A DNA stretch of 64,000 nt from Hongsoonwoonella zoysiae (lineage in GTDB: Bacteria; Pseudomonadota; Alphaproteobacteria; Rhizobiales; Stappiaceae): NCBI RefSeq assembly GCF_013266695.1, contig NZ_JABRXF010000001.1:186001-250000 (forward strand), written 5' to 3'. The position numbers were made by a program, and so were the translations under genes. Under the pieces are notes generated by a model. The model saw only the letters and a program-made list of their open reading frames with translations, ran no database searches and was not told the DNA's origin. Below, one piece after another: positions 38,965 to 48,708 of the stretch (positions within the stretch are counted from its first letter, which is position 1; the number at the start of each line of letters is the position of its first letter).

Positions 38965-40443
38965 CTATGTCCCGTCTTCTAGATAGGCCTTCAAGACCGA
39001 TTCGGTGCCATTCGCCCAAAGCGCCGACAGCCACCCGGCGAAGGCGTTTTTGAACACCTCGGAGCGGCCAACGTCGCCATAGATATCGTCCATGGCAAGC
39101 CAGTTCGCCGGGTCGGCCTTCGCTTCGCGCGCTTTTTTGCTCAGCCGGTCCCAGTTCGGGTCGTTTGGCGCAATTTCCGCGCCGCTGTCGGTCACGCCAA
39201 AGCAATAGCGGCACCAAAGAGCCGATTCCAGCGCAAGACCCGAAATCCCGCCCCCATTTTCAAGCCGGTCCTTGATTCCGGGTATGATGAACTGGGGCTG
39301 CCGGTTCGATCCGTCGAAGCAAAGCCGGTGCACGGTGTCGCCGATCTTGGGGTTTGCGAAGCGCGTTTCGATCAGCTTGTAGTATTCATCCAGATCCGTA
39401 TCGGGCACAGGCGGCACGACGGGAATGATCTCTTCGCGCTCCACCTTTTCCAGGAACCCCCGCACAAGCGGATTTTCCATTGCCTCATGCACGAAATGGA
39501 TACCCATCAGCCCGGCCGGATAGGCGATCACCGCATGGCCCCCGTTAAGGATGCGGATCTTCATGTGCTCGTAAGGCGCGACATCGGGTACGAACTGGAC
39601 GCCGACCTTTTCGAGCGCCGGGCGCCCGGTGGGAAAATTGTCCTCCAGCACCCATTGCTTGAAGCCTTCGCAGAAGACCGGGCAGGTATCCTCAATGCCG
39701 AAATCACGGGCGAGGATTTCGCGCTCCCGGTCGCCGGTCGCGGGCGTGATGCGGTCCACCATGCCGTTCGGAAAGGCGACATTTTCCTCGATCCAGGCGG
39801 CAAGCCCCTTGTCCGACAGGGCGGCAAGCCCGACGGCGACGCTCTTCGCAATCGCCCCGTTATGCGGGAGATTGTCGCAAGACATGACGGTGAAGGCCGG
39901 GACGCCGGCCTCGCGCCTCAGTTTCAACCCTGCGACGATCAGGCCGAACACCGTTTTCGGCCTGTCCGGTGCGGCCGCATCGGCGGCGATTGCGGGATAC
40001 GTCGGGTCGAAGGTGCCGGAAGCCGGATTGATGCAATAGCCCCCTTCGGTGATCGTCATGGAAACGATCCGGATTGCGGGATCGGCAAGCTGCGCGATGA
40101 TGGCTTGGGTGTCGCCGGGCACGATATAGTCGATCATCGCCGCGGTCACGCGCGCTTCGCTCCTGTCGGCGTCCTGCGCGATGACCGTGGTCAGATAGTC
40201 CTGCGCCTTCAGCCGCTCCCTGATATCCTTGTCGCCGTCCATGACGCCGGCGCCCACGATCGCCCAGTCTTGCCCTTCTCCCATGTTGAAAAGGGCATCG
40301 AGGTAGACCGCCTGATGCGAGCGGTGGAAGTTGCCAACGCCGAAATGCAAGATACCGGGGGAAAGGTCCGACGGCGCGTAAGCGGGTATGACCGCACTCG
40401 GCGCAATTGCGCCGAGCGAGGCGGCCGAGAGCTTCGTGGTCAT
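38965..40443 (-). CDS. mtlK: Mannitol (polyol) 2-dehydrogenase
   Basis: A roughly 492-aa long-chain polyol dehydrogenase that oxidises D-mannitol or D-arabitol to the ketose with NAD. The N-terminal nucleotide-binding segment ILHFGVGNFHRSHQAVYLDALF and WAIVGAGVMDGD are present. The family signature with the catalytic Lys is HMKIRILNGGHAVIAYPAGLMG. ATG 40443 is chosen since family members begin near here and GAGG lies upstream; an ATG at 40488 overlaps the smoS stop and would add 15 residues. Its place between smoS and the kinase is that of MtlK in polyol operons. Confidence 0.9.
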   Translation of the reverse strand: MTTKLSAASLGAIAPSAVIPAYAPSDLSPGILHFGVGNFHRSHQAVYLDALFNMGEGQDWAIVGAGVMDGDKDIRERLKAQDYLTTVIAQDADRSEARVTAAMIDYIVPGDTQAIIAQLADPAIRIVSMTITEGGYCINPASGTFDPTYPAIAADAAAPDRPKTVFGLIVAGLKLRREAGVPAFTVMSCDNLPHNGAIAKSVAVGLAALSDKGLAAWIEENVAFPNGMVDRITPATGDREREILARDFGIEDTCPVFCEGFKQWVLEDNFPTGRPALEKVGVQFVPDVAPYEHMKIRILNGGHAVIAYPAGLMGIHFVHEAMENPLVRGFLEKVEREEIIPVVPPVPDTDLDEYYKLIETRFANPKIGDTVHRLCFDGSNRQPQFIIPGIKDRLENGGGISGLALESALWCRYCFGVTDSGAEIAPNDPNWDRLSKKAREAKADPANWLAMDDIYGDVGRSEVFKNAFAGWLSALWANGTESVLKAYLEDGT

Positions 40444-40487
40444 GAGGTCTGCCTCGTGCTCAGTGTGTGACGATTTTCGAACGAGCA

Positions 40488-41261
40488 TCAGCTCATCCAG
40501 TTTCCGCCATCGACGTTGTAGGTCTGGGCGACGATGTATTTCGCCTCGTCGGTGGCGAGGAAAACGGCCATTCCGGTCAGGTCCTGCGCCGTTCCCATCC
40601 GCCCGAAGGGCACCGCTTCGCCGACAAGGCGCTTCTTTTCGCCGAGCGGGCGGTTTTCATATTTCGCAAACAGCGCATCGACGCCGTCCCAATGCTCGCC
40701 ATCGACCACGCCGGGCGCGATCGCATTGACGTTGATGCCGTGCTTGATGAGATCCAGACCAGCGGACTGGGTCAGGCTGATGACCGCGGCCTTGCTCGCG
40801 CAATAGACCGCGACCAACGGCTCGCCCCGCCGCCCCGCCTGGCTCGCCATATTGATGATCCTGCCGCCGCGCCCGCGTTCGATCATGCGCTTTGCCACCG
40901 CCTGCATGGTGAAAAGCGTGCCGGCGACGTTGATCTGAAACAGTCGCTCGTAACTTTTGCGCGTGATTTCCACGATTGGCGCAAGGTCGAACAGCGCGGC
41001 GTTGTTGATAAGGATGTCGATCCCTTCGAAGGCATCGTCCGCGGTCTTCACTGCGGCGTCGATAGAAGCCTGGTCGGTGACATCCATCTCCACGGCAAGC
41101 GCGCTGTCGCCGATTTCGGCGGCCGAACGCGCCGCCCGCGCCATATCGATATCGGCGATAGCCACCCTCGCGCCCTCGCGCACGTAAGCTTCGGCGAACG
41201 CTCGCCCGATACCGCGCGCCGCCCCCGTGATCAACGCCGACTTTCCCTCAAGCCGTCTCAC
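40488..41261 (-). CDS. smoS: Sorbitol/galactitol dehydrogenase (SDR)
   Basis: A 257-aa short-chain dehydrogenase. The cofactor motif is TGAARGIG (residues 12-19), with an acidic Asp after beta-2 (ADID) indicating NAD. NNAA is at 86-89, and the active site is Ser140 region with Tyr153 and Lys157 (YCASK). The C-terminal [17 protein letters not shown] block is characteristic of SmoS-type sorbitol dehydrogenases. The start overlaps the smoK stop by 4 bases (ATGA), so transport and oxidation are translationally coupled. Confidence 0.9.
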   Translation of the reverse strand: MRRLEGKSALITGAARGIGRAFAEAYVREGARVAIADIDMARAARSAAEIGDSALAVEMDVTDQASIDAAVKTADDAFEGIDILINNAALFDLAPIVEITRKSYERLFQINVAGTLFTMQAVAKRMIERGRGGRIINMASQAGRRGEPLVAVYCASKAAVISLTQSAGLDLIKHGINVNAIAPGVVDGEHWDGVDALFAKYENRPLGEKKRLVGEAVPFGRMGTAQDLTGMAVFLATDEAKYIVAQTYNVDGGNWMS

Positions 41262-42265
41262 GATAGCCGCAGCCCTTCCTGATTGAACCTGTGGACCTTG
41301 TCCTCTTGCGGGCTCAAGAACACCGTGTCGCCATGATAAATGTCGATCTCGCCGTCGGAGCGCACGGTTATCGGCTCCTGGGTCAGTTCCCTTGCGTGCA
41401 CGTGCAAGAAGGTGTCCGATCCCAGGTGTTCCGAAACGCCCACGGTTCCCTTCCAGATTCCCTCGGTCTTGGATATCGCGAGATGTTCCGGCCGGATTCC
41501 GATCGTCGCGGCTTCATGCTTCGCGGCCTCGGCGCCCGAGATGAAATTCATCCTCGGAGAACCGATAAAGCCGGCAACGAACAGGTTTCTCGGATTACGG
41601 TAAAGCTCCAGCGGCGATCCCACCTGCTCGATATGGCCGGCGCGCAGAACCACGATCTTGTCGGCCATCGTCATCGCCTCGACCTGATCGTGCGTCACAT
41701 AGATCATCGTGGTCTCGAGCGAATTGTGCAGTTCGCTGATCTCAAGGCGCATATTGACGCGAAGCGCGGCATCGAGATTCGACAACGGCTCGTCGAAGAG
41801 GAAGGCGGCGGGCTCGCGCACGATCGCGCGGCCGATGGCGACGCGCTGGCGCTGGCCGCCGGAAAGCTGCCCGGGCCGCCGGTCGAGGTAGTCGGTGAGG
41901 TTCAGGACCTTCGCCGCGGCTTCGACCCGCTTGTTGCGCTCCGCCGGATCCAGCCCCGCCATCTTGAGCGGAAACGAGATGTTCTTGCGAACGCTCATGT
42001 GCGGATAAAGAGCGTAGGACTGGAACACCATCGCAAGCCCGCGCTTTGCCGGCGGCAGCTCCGTGGCGTCGCGCCCGTCGATGGTGATCCGGCCGGAGGT
42101 GACATCTTCCAGCCCCGCGATGAGGCGCAGCAAAGTCGATTTCCCGCAGCCCGACGGCCCGACGAACACCACGAACTCGCCGTCTTCTATCGCGAGGTCC
42201 AACGGCGGGATCACGTTGACGTCGCCGAAGCTCTTCGTGACCTTTTCGAGTACGATGCGTCCCAT
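41258..42265 (-). CDS. smoK: Polyol ABC transporter, ATP-binding protein
   Basis: A 335-aa ATPase of the MalK/UgpC type. Walker [10 protein letters not shown], signature [14 protein letters not shown], Walker [13 protein letters not shown] and the switch His in [10 protein letters not shown] are visible. A C-terminal OB-fold regulatory domain (about 235-335, [11 protein letters not shown]..., [14 protein letters not shown]) completes it. [23 protein letters not shown] is a typical start. It powers the SmoF-SmoG permease. Confidence 0.93.
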   Translation of the reverse strand: MGRIVLEKVTKSFGDVNVIPPLDLAIEDGEFVVFVGPSGCGKSTLLRLIAGLEDVTSGRITIDGRDATELPPAKRGLAMVFQSYALYPHMSVRKNISFPLKMAGLDPAERNKRVEAAAKVLNLTDYLDRRPGQLSGGQRQRVAIGRAIVREPAAFLFDEPLSNLDAALRVNMRLEISELHNSLETTMIYVTHDQVEAMTMADKIVVLRAGHIEQVGSPLELYRNPRNLFVAGFIGSPRMNFISGAEAAKHEAATIGIRPEHLAISKTEGIWKGTVGVSEHLGSDTFLHVHARELTQEPITVRSDGEIDIYHGDTVFLSPQEDKVHRFNQEGLRLS

Positions 42266-42274
42266 GACTTTTTC

Positions 42275-43105
42275 CTATTTCACTGCGCCGAACGTCAGGC
42301 CGCGGACAAGCTGCTTCTGGCTGAACCAACCCATGACGAGGATCGGCGCGATAGCCATGGTCGAGGCTGCGCTGAGCTTCGCGTAGAACAGCCCTTCGGG
42401 TGAGGAATAGCTGGCGATGAACGCGGTCAGCGGCGCGGCCTTCGCCGCCGTCAGGTTGAGCGTCCAGAATGCCTCGTTCCAGGCGAGAATGATGTTGAGA
42501 AGCAATGTCGAGGCGATTCCGGGAACCGCCATCGGCGTGAGCACATAGATGATCTCCGCGCGCAGGCTTGCCCCGTCCATACGTGCCGCTTCAAGGATGT
42601 CGACCGGGATCTCCTTGAAGTAGGTGTAGAGCATCCACACGATGATCGGCAGATTGATCAGCGTCAGCACGATCACGAGACCCGTACGCGTATCCAGTAG
42701 GCCGGTATCGCGAAAGATCAGGTAGATCGGGATCAGCACGCCCACGGGCGGGAGCATCTTGGTGGATAGCATCCACATCAAAACGTCCTTGGTCCGTTTG
42801 CCCGGCACAAAGGCCATCGACCAGGCGGCGGGGATCGCGATCAAAAGCCCGATCAGGGTCGAGCCGACCGAAATCACCACCGAGTTCAGGAAGTGCAGGA
42901 AGTAGTTCGAGCGCTCCATCACGGTGGAATAGTTCTCGAGCGTCCAGTCGAAGCCTACGAACGAAGGTGGCGAGGCGATCGCCTCGGCCTCCGTCTTGAA
43001 GCTTGTCAGGATCGTCCAGAGGATCGGGAAGAAGATCAGGAGCCCGATCGCCCAGGCGAAGAAGGTAACGGTTGCCTTGTGTGCGGGTGTTACAGCGCGG
43101 GCCAT
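42275..43105 (-). CDS. smoG: Polyol ABC transporter, permease 2
   Basis: A 276-aa MalG-type inner-membrane protein with six predicted spans. The first span is FFAWAIGLLIFFPILWTIL. The cytoplasmic coupling motif is EAARMDGASLRAEIIYVLTPMAVPGI (the EAA loop). The ending is WFSQKQLVRGLTFGAVK, as in sorbitol/mannitol permeases. It follows smoF after three bases and precedes smoK by nine. Confidence 0.92.
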   Translation of the reverse strand: MARAVTPAHKATVTFFAWAIGLLIFFPILWTILTSFKTEAEAIASPPSFVGFDWTLENYSTVMERSNYFLHFLNSVVISVGSTLIGLLIAIPAAWSMAFVPGKRTKDVLMWMLSTKMLPPVGVLIPIYLIFRDTGLLDTRTGLVIVLTLINLPIIVWMLYTYFKEIPVDILEAARMDGASLRAEIIYVLTPMAVPGIASTLLLNIILAWNEAFWTLNLTAAKAAPLTAFIASYSSPEGLFYAKLSAASTMAIAPILVMGWFSQKQLVRGLTFGAVK

Positions 43106-43108
43106 GGT

Positions 43109-43981
43109 TCATGCATCCAGGTTCTTGCCGATCATCCTCATCAGGAAGATCGCGACAATGTTGGCAAGGATGATGGCGACGACACCACCGGCGGAACCTG
43201 CGCCCACGTCGAACTGCAAGAGCGACTGGGCATAAACCAGGAATGTCAGGTTGGTGGTCGCCGTTCCGGGGCCACCGTTGGTCGTGACGAGAATCTCGGC
43301 GAAAACCGACAGAAGGAAGATCGTCTGGATCAGGATCACGACGGTGATCGCGCGCGCAAGATGCGGGAGCATTATGTAGAAGAAGCGGCTCATCCAGCTC
43401 GCGCCATCCATCTCGGCGGCTTCCAGTTGCTCGCTGTCGAGCGATTGGAGCGCCGTAAGAAGGATCAGCGTTGCGAAGGGAAGCCAGCCCCAGGCCACGA
43501 TCAGGATGATCGAACTGAGTGGCGCATGCGCCAGAAAGTCGAACGGCTCAAGCCCCACGGCCTTGGCAAGGAAGGCGAAGAGGCCGTTCACAGGATTCAT
43601 GAACATGTTCTTCCACACCAGCGCGGAGACCGTGGGCATGACGAAGAACGGCGCGATCACGAGAATGCGGACAATGCCCTGGCCCCAGAACGGCTGATCG
43701 AGAAGCAGCGCCAGCAGGACGCCGCCGACGACCGTGATGACCAGCACTCCGCCCACCAGAAGCAGCGTATTCCAGATCGCGTCGAAGAACGCGGGATCGG
43801 TCAGGAAGAAGCGGTAGTTGAGCAATCCCGCCCATTCCTCCGTGCCCGGCATCAGGAGGTTGTAGCGAAGGAAGGAAAAATAAAGGGTCAGGCTGAGCGG
43901 GATCAGCATCCAGCCGAGCAACAGGAGAACCGCCGGCGAGATCATGAAACGTGCCGCGGATTTGGAATGCTGCGTCGCCAT
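43109..43981 (-). CDS. smoF: Polyol ABC transporter, permease 1
   Basis: A roughly 290-aa MalF-type permease. The first span is FMISPAVLLLLGWMLIPLSLTLYFSFL. The EAA loop is EAAEMDGASWMSRFFYIMLPHLARAI, and the last span is GGVVAIILANIVAIFLMRMIG. The start at 43981 is supported by GGGAG upstream; frames from 43996 or 44026 are open but place the ribosome site poorly. A terminator-like hairpin separates it from smoE. Confidence 0.9.
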   Translation of the reverse strand: MATQHSKSAARFMISPAVLLLLGWMLIPLSLTLYFSFLRYNLLMPGTEEWAGLLNYRFFLTDPAFFDAIWNTLLLVGGVLVITVVGGVLLALLLDQPFWGQGIVRILVIAPFFVMPTVSALVWKNMFMNPVNGLFAFLAKAVGLEPFDFLAHAPLSSIILIVAWGWLPFATLILLTALQSLDSEQLEAAEMDGASWMSRFFYIMLPHLARAITVVILIQTIFLLSVFAEILVTTNGGPGTATTNLTFLVYAQSLLQFDVGAGSAGGVVAIILANIVAIFLMRMIGKNLDA

Positions 43982-44036
43982 GTCGGGCGCTCCCATTCCT
44001 GATGAAGGAAAACGAACGGATACCAATTAAAAAGAG

Positions 44037-44063
44037 GCAGGGCCCGCTATACGCGGACCCTGC
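44037..44063 (-). terminator. Terminator-like hairpin between smoE and smoF
   Basis: Read on the minus strand, an 11-bp stem (one G-U) closes a five-base loop and is followed by CTCTTTTT. It lies just after the binding-protein stop and before the permease start. Partial read-through would give more SmoE than permease. Confidence 0.7.
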
Positions 44064-44080
44064 TCCCGGGAGGGACGCGG

Positions 44081-45388
44081 CTACTTGATGTAACCCGCCT
44101 TCGTCATCTCGCGCGTGGCGATCTGCTGCGCGCTCTGCAGAGCCTGTTCGGCCGTGATCGTGCCCGCAAGAGCTGCCGAGAATTGCTGGCCGATAACCGT
44201 AGCAAGGCCCTGGAACTCGGGGATGGCGACAAACTGAACGCCGACGTAGGGAACCGGGTCGACTGTCGGGTTCTGCGGGTCGGCCGAATTGATCGACTGC
44301 AGCGTCATCTCCGCGAACGGCACCTTCTTGTATTCCGGGTTCTCATAGAGCGAGGTACGCGTACCCGGGGGCACGTTGGCCCAGCCTTCCTTGCTCGCGA
44401 CCAGTTCCAGGTATTCCTTGGACGTCGCCCATTCGATGAACTTTTTCGCGGCTGCCTCGTTGTCGGTGCCGGCCGGAATGGCGAGCGACCATGCCCACAG
44501 CCAGTTGCTGCGCTTGCCGAGGCCCTTGTCGGGCGCAAGGGCGAAGCCCACCTTGTCGGCCACTTCGCTGTCATCCGGGTTCGTTACGAAGGATGCGGCA
44601 ACCGTCGCATCGATCCACATGCCGCATTTGCCGGTCTGGAAAAGGGCCAGGTTTTCGTTGAAGCCGTTCGACGATGCGCCCGGAGGGCCGGCGTCTTCCA
44701 TCAGGTCGAGATAGAACGTCAGCGTGTCCTTCCAGGCCGGTTGGTCGAACTGCGGCTTCCAGTCCATGTCGAACCAGCGGGCGCCGAAGGAGTTCGACAT
44801 GGCGGTAATGAACGCCACATTCTCGCCCCAGCCCGCCTTGCCGCGCATGCAGATGCCGTAGACCTCGTTTTCCTTGTCGGTCATGGCGCGGGCGGCTTCG
44901 GCGATGAAGTCCCACGTGGGAGCTTCCGGCATTTCGAGCCCGGCCTTTTCCATCAGGTCGGTGCGGTACATCACCATGGAGCTTTCGCCGTAGAACGGCG
45001 CGGCATAAAGCTCGCCGTCGACCGTCAACCCGCCGCGGATGGCAGGCAGAAGATCGTCGATATCATAGCTTTCCGGCAGATCGTTCAGGGATACCAACCA
45101 GCCCTGCTTGCCCCAGATCGGAACCTCGTAGGTGCCGATGGTCATCACGTCGTACTGACCGCCCTTCGTGGCGATGTCGGTCGTCACGCGTTGCCGCAGG
45201 ACGTTTTCTTCCAGCGTCACCCATTCGACATCGATATCCGGATTCTTCGCCGTGAAATCATCCGTCAGCTTCTGCATCCGGATCATGTCGCCATTGTTGA
45301 CGGTGGCGATCGTGATCGTCTCGGCATGGACGAGGCCCGTCATCACGCCAAGCGATACCGCTCCAAGGAGCATGGATTTGAACTTCAT
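44081..45388 (-). CDS. smoE: Polyol ABC transporter, periplasmic binding protein
   Basis: A 435-aa extracellular solute-binding protein, family 1. The signal peptide is MKFKSMLLGAVSLGVMTGLVHA with cleavage before ETI. The mature protein has ITIATVNNGDMIRMQKLTDDFTAKNPDIDVEWVTLEENVLRQRVTTDIA, then YDVMTIGTYEVPIWGKQGWLVSLNDLPES and MVMYRTDLMEKAGLEMP. These are features of sorbitol/mannitol-binding SmoE. ATG 45388 follows GGGAGGAA; the longer frame upstream is promoter DNA. Confidence 0.92.
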   Translation of the reverse strand: MKFKSMLLGAVSLGVMTGLVHAETITIATVNNGDMIRMQKLTDDFTAKNPDIDVEWVTLEENVLRQRVTTDIATKGGQYDVMTIGTYEVPIWGKQGWLVSLNDLPESYDIDDLLPAIRGGLTVDGELYAAPFYGESSMVMYRTDLMEKAGLEMPEAPTWDFIAEAARAMTDKENEVYGICMRGKAGWGENVAFITAMSNSFGARWFDMDWKPQFDQPAWKDTLTFYLDLMEDAGPPGASSNGFNENLALFQTGKCGMWIDATVAASFVTNPDDSEVADKVGFALAPDKGLGKRSNWLWAWSLAIPAGTDNEAAAKKFIEWATSKEYLELVASKEGWANVPPGTRTSLYENPEYKKVPFAEMTLQSINSADPQNPTVDPVPYVGVQFVAIPEFQGLATVIGQQFSAALAGTITAEQALQSAQQIATREMTKAGYIK

Positions 45389-45634
45389 GGATTCCTCCCG
45401 ATCAAGCCGCTTCGACCGGCCTTCCTCCAGGTTAGCCGTCTGACGGCACAAGAGCCGATCGTTTTCGAAGCGCCAGACCATCCCTTCCACGCTTCTCTCA
45501 GCGCGGGATGATCTAATGAGCAATTGCCTTTCGGCTGAGCAAATACTCACAAATCGACACGCAAAGTCAACAGGGATTCGTTGCCGCAACGCAGCATCAG
45601 TCCTCGCAAAAACCAAATTATTCAGGCGTGTCAG
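45389..45634 (-). promoter_or_regulatory. smoE promoter region with TGAGCAA direct repeats
   Basis: 246 bases between the regulator gene and smoE. Read on the minus strand, TTGACT followed after 17 bases by AGTATT resembles a sigma-70 promoter. On the plus strand TGAGCAA occurs at 45517 and 45536 (19 bp apart), with a GCAATTGC palindrome attached to the first. These could be binding half-sites for the SorC-type regulator. A separate promoter here would let smoE be induced while the regulator stays low. Confidence 0.4.
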
Positions 45635-46576
45635 TCAGTTGAGAAGCTTCTCGGCCGTCCGCTCATCCGTAATCAAACCGTTAATCAAGCCGCCCTTGAT
45701 GGCCGCGCGAAGACCCGGCAGCTTCTTGTCGCCCATGGCGATCGCGATCACGCTGGATTTCTTTGGGTCCGGGAGGGGCGCGCTCGCCACCCGGTCGTTG
45801 GTGATGCCTTCGATGAGCCTGCCTTCGGCGTCGAAGCTCCAGCCGACGATCTCGCCGACGGCACCAGCCGCCTGCAGTTCGCCAAGCTCTTCCAGCGATA
45901 TGAACCCGTCGACGAGCAGCGGCGCTTCCGGCCCGAAATCGCCAATGCCGACAAAAGTCACATCCGCCTGTCTTGCCAGCTCCAGCGTCGGACGGATCAT
46001 CGCCTGGCTGTGAAGCATGGTTCGCTCGGCCTGGGAGGAGGCGAAGACCGGCAACGGCATGGGAAAGGAGCGCGATTTCACCGTATCGGCCATGGTGTAG
46101 ACGACGTTGTAATAGGCGGCCGACCCGTCGGGCGAGATATTGCCGGTCAGGGACACGACCTTGTGCTGCGGGCATTCGAACGGCGGAAGCTGCTCGATTG
46201 CGGCCTTCAACGTGCGTCCCGTGCCAAGCGCCATGATGATGGGCTCTTCCTTCCTCAACCAGCGCTCTATCTCAACCGCCGCCGCCTGGGAGGCGCCGAG
46301 CGTGGTGGAATCACTCACCGGATCGCTCGGCACGACCTCGCAGAAGATCAGGAAGTAGCGCTCCTTGAGCTTGCGAGCGAGGTCGAGGCAGCTTGCGATC
46401 GGGTGGTCGATGCGAACGTTGACGAGGCCTTCCGATACCGCGAGCGATACCAGCCGCTGCGCCGACTGGCGCGAAACGCCGAGCTTCGCCGCGATCTGGT
46501 CCTGCGTGTTGCCGGCCACGTAGTAAAGCCACGCAGCGCGCGCGGCTTCATCCAGCCGGTTGCCGTTTGACGCCAT
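45635..46576 (-). CDS. smoC: SorC/DeoR-type sugar-binding transcriptional regulator
   Basis: A 313-aa regulator. The N-terminal helix-turn-helix is at about residues 15-50 (AWLYYVAGNTQDQIAAKLGVSRQSAQRLVSLAVSEGLV). The C-terminal sugar-phosphate-sensing domain (about 60-313) contains MALGTGRTLKAAIEQL, VSLTGNISPDGSAAYYNVVYTMADT, TFVGIGDFGPEAPLLVDGFISLEELGEL and GVVGEI-type AVGEIVGWSFDAEG. This matches the regulator at the head of Rhodobacter/rhizobial polyol (smo) operons. It is encoded on the same strand just upstream of smoE. Confidence 0.87.
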   Translation of the reverse strand: MASNGNRLDEAARAAWLYYVAGNTQDQIAAKLGVSRQSAQRLVSLAVSEGLVNVRIDHPIASCLDLARKLKERYFLIFCEVVPSDPVSDSTTLGASQAAAVEIERWLRKEEPIIMALGTGRTLKAAIEQLPPFECPQHKVVSLTGNISPDGSAAYYNVVYTMADTVKSRSFPMPLPVFASSQAERTMLHSQAMIRPTLELARQADVTFVGIGDFGPEAPLLVDGFISLEELGELQAAGAVGEIVGWSFDAEGRLIEGITNDRVASAPLPDPKKSSVIAIAMGDKKLPGLRAAIKGGLINGLITDERTAEKLLN

Positions 46577-46606
46577 GTTTTAAACTGCAACCCCGCCTCG
46601 ATTGAC

Positions 46607-46625
46607 GAGCGTCCACGGGACGCTC
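46607..46625. other. Inverted repeat upstream of smoC
   Basis: GAGCGTCC and GGACGCTC form an 8-bp dyad around ACG, 31 bases upstream of the smoC ATG and after the end of the peptide-transporter operon. No long T run follows on the minus strand. It could be a weak terminator of the upstream operon or an autoregulatory site. Confidence 0.4.
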
Positions 46626-46720
46626 CCTCGCACCATATATGAACTGCGGCGAGTGGATTGCCAAAGCCTTCTTGCGCGAAACGAAGCCTGCTTGCCGGAA
46701 AGGCGGACAAGGTTTGCCTG

Positions 46721-47710
46721 TCATTGCGCCAGATGGCAGGCGGCGCAGTGGCCCGGCCCAAGCGGTCGCAGCGCGGGGTCCTCGCTCCGGCACAGGTCGA
46801 TGGCGATGGGGCAGCGCGGGTTGAAATGGCAGCCGGCGGGCGGCGCAAGCGGTGAAGGTATCTCGCCCATGATCGGCTTGAAATGGACAAGCGCGTCATC
46901 CTCCACCAGGAGTTTGGGAACACTCTCCAGAAGACCCTTGGTGTAGGGGTGCCTGGGGTCGGTGTAGATCGTCTCGGTCGGGCCCGATTCCACGATCCGG
47001 CCGAGGTACATGATTGCCACATGGTCGGAAACGTGCCGTACCACGGAAAGATCGTGCGAGATGAAGATCAGCGTGATCGACATCTCGCGCCGAAGCTTCA
47101 GAAAGAGGTTCACGATCTGCGCCTGGATCGAGACGTCGAGCGAGGCGACCGGCTCGTCGCAGACCAGCACGTCCGGCTGCATGGCAAGCGCACGGGCGAT
47201 CGCGATGCGCTGTCGCTGGCCGCCGGAAAACTGATGCGGGAACCTGTCGGCGAAGGACGGATCGAGGCCCGCCCGCTCCAGATACCCGGCGACATAGGAC
47301 CGTTCGCCCGATTTGTCGACGAGACGATGGGCAAACGGGCCTTCGGCGATGATGTCGCCGATACGCATGCGCGGGTCGAGCGAGGCGAATGGGTCCTGGA
47401 AGATCGTCTGGATGCGGGTGTCGGCCTTGCGCCCGCCTTCCATCACCGGCTTGCCGTCGATCCTGACGGATCCCGACGTCGGCTCGATAATGCCGGCGAT
47501 CATCCGCCCGAGCGTCGATTTTCCGCATCCCGACTCCCCGACGAGGCCAAGCGTCTGCCCGCGCTCGACATTGAGCGTAACCCCGTCGACGGCGCGCACG
47601 GGCCGCGTTTCCACCCTTGCGCCCAGCTTCGAGACGATCCGGTCAGCCATGGAAAGGCGCGGCGAAAAGCGCTTGTAGACGTCGTCGATCGAAATGAAGG
47701 CTTCGCTCAT
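46721..47710 (-). CDS. Peptide-type ABC transporter, ATP-binding protein 2 (DppF-like)
   Basis: A 329-aa ATPase of the oligopeptide/nickel family. Walker A GESGCGKST, QTIFQDPFASLDPRM, signature FSGGQRQRIAIARAL and Walker B VLVCDEPVASLD are present. A Cys-rich C-terminal extension (CHFNPRCPIAIDLCRSEDPAL...HCAACH) is typical of OppF/DppF and binds an iron-sulfur cluster in some members. It overlaps the partner ATPase by 4 bases and ends the operon. Confidence 0.9.
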   Translation of the reverse strand: MSEAFISIDDVYKRFSPRLSMADRIVSKLGARVETRPVRAVDGVTLNVERGQTLGLVGESGCGKSTLGRMIAGIIEPTSGSVRIDGKPVMEGGRKADTRIQTIFQDPFASLDPRMRIGDIIAEGPFAHRLVDKSGERSYVAGYLERAGLDPSFADRFPHQFSGGQRQRIAIARALAMQPDVLVCDEPVASLDVSIQAQIVNLFLKLRREMSITLIFISHDLSVVRHVSDHVAIMYLGRIVESGPTETIYTDPRHPYTKGLLESVPKLLVEDDALVHFKPIMGEIPSPLAPPAGCHFNPRCPIAIDLCRSEDPALRPLGPGHCAACHLAQ

Positions 47711-48708
47711 GCGCTCACCGCTTCCTCAAGCGCGTGGTGGCAGCGGTAGCCGCGCTCGCCCGCCCGCGTCATCGGCGGGTTCTTTGCGCACAATTCGCTT
47801 GCGCGTTCGCAGCGCGGGCGGAACGGGCAGCCCTCGGGAAGGTTAAGCAGGGAGGGCGTCGTGCCCGGTATCTGCGCAAGATCCGTTCCCGGTTCCGCCA
47901 TGGCGGGTAAAGAACGCAACAAGCCCGCCGTATAGGGGTGGCGCGGCGCGCGCAGCACCTGCGCCGTCGGCCCTTCCTCCACAATGCGCCCTGCATACAT
48001 GACGAGGATGCGGCTTGCGAGCGTGGAGACGGTGGAAAGATCGTGGCTGATCCACACGAGCGCGGTCCCCATCTCGCGTGCAAGCTCGCGCATTTCGCTC
48101 AGGATCTGCGCCTGGATCGAGACGTCGAGCGCGGTCGTCGGTTCATCGGCGATGATCACCCTCGTGCCGTGCAACAGAGCGATGGCGATGGCAACGCGCT
48201 GGCGCATGCCGCCCGAAAACTGGTGCGGATAGGCGTCGAGCCTGCTTGCCGCGTCGGGAATGCCGACGCGCGTCAGCGCCTCCGCCGAACGCACGCGCGC
48301 GGCACCCTTGGAAACCCTTTCATGCGCGGCGAGCGCAAGATGCATCTGTTGTCCGATGGTAAGCACCGGGTTCAGCGTCATCATCGGGTCCTGGAACACC
48401 ATGGCGATCCGCGCGCCGCGCACCTTGCGCAGGCCCGCATCGTCGAGACCGACAAGTTCCTGGCCTTCCAGCTTCACCGAGCCGCCGACGATACGTCCCG
48501 GCGGATCGACGAGCCCGATGAGCGAAAAGCCCGTCACCGTCTTGCCCGATCCCGATTCCCCGACAAGGCCGATGATCTCGCCTCGATTCAGCGAGAACGA
48601 CACCCCGTCCACCGCCTTCACCACGCCCGCACGGGTGAAGAAATGGGTGGCAAGATCCTTGACCTCCAGGATCGGCGCCTCGCCCTCGGGCATTGTCAGG
48701 GCGGTCAT
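47707..48708 (-). CDS. Peptide-type ABC transporter, ATP-binding protein 1 (DppD-like)
   Basis: A 333-aa ATPase. The N-terminal LATHFFTRAGVVKAVDGVSFSLNRGEIIGLVGESGSGKT leads into Walker A. MVFQDPMMTLNPVLTIG, the signature FSGGMRQRVAIAIAL and Walker B VIIADEPTTALD follow. The Cys-rich tail CPFRPRCERASELCAKNPP matches OppD/DppD. The start overlaps the upstream permease stop by 4 bases, coupling the set. Confidence 0.91.
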   Translation of the reverse strand: MTALTMPEGEAPILEVKDLATHFFTRAGVVKAVDGVSFSLNRGEIIGLVGESGSGKTVTGFSLIGLVDPPGRIVGGSVKLEGQELVGLDDAGLRKVRGARIAMVFQDPMMTLNPVLTIGQQMHLALAAHERVSKGAARVRSAEALTRVGIPDAASRLDAYPHQFSGGMRQRVAIAIALLHGTRVIIADEPTTALDVSIQAQILSEMRELAREMGTALVWISHDLSTVSTLASRILVMYAGRIVEEGPTAQVLRAPRHPYTAGLLRSLPAMAEPGTDLAQIPGTTPSLLNLPEGCPFRPRCERASELCAKNPPMTRAGERGYRCHHALEEAVSA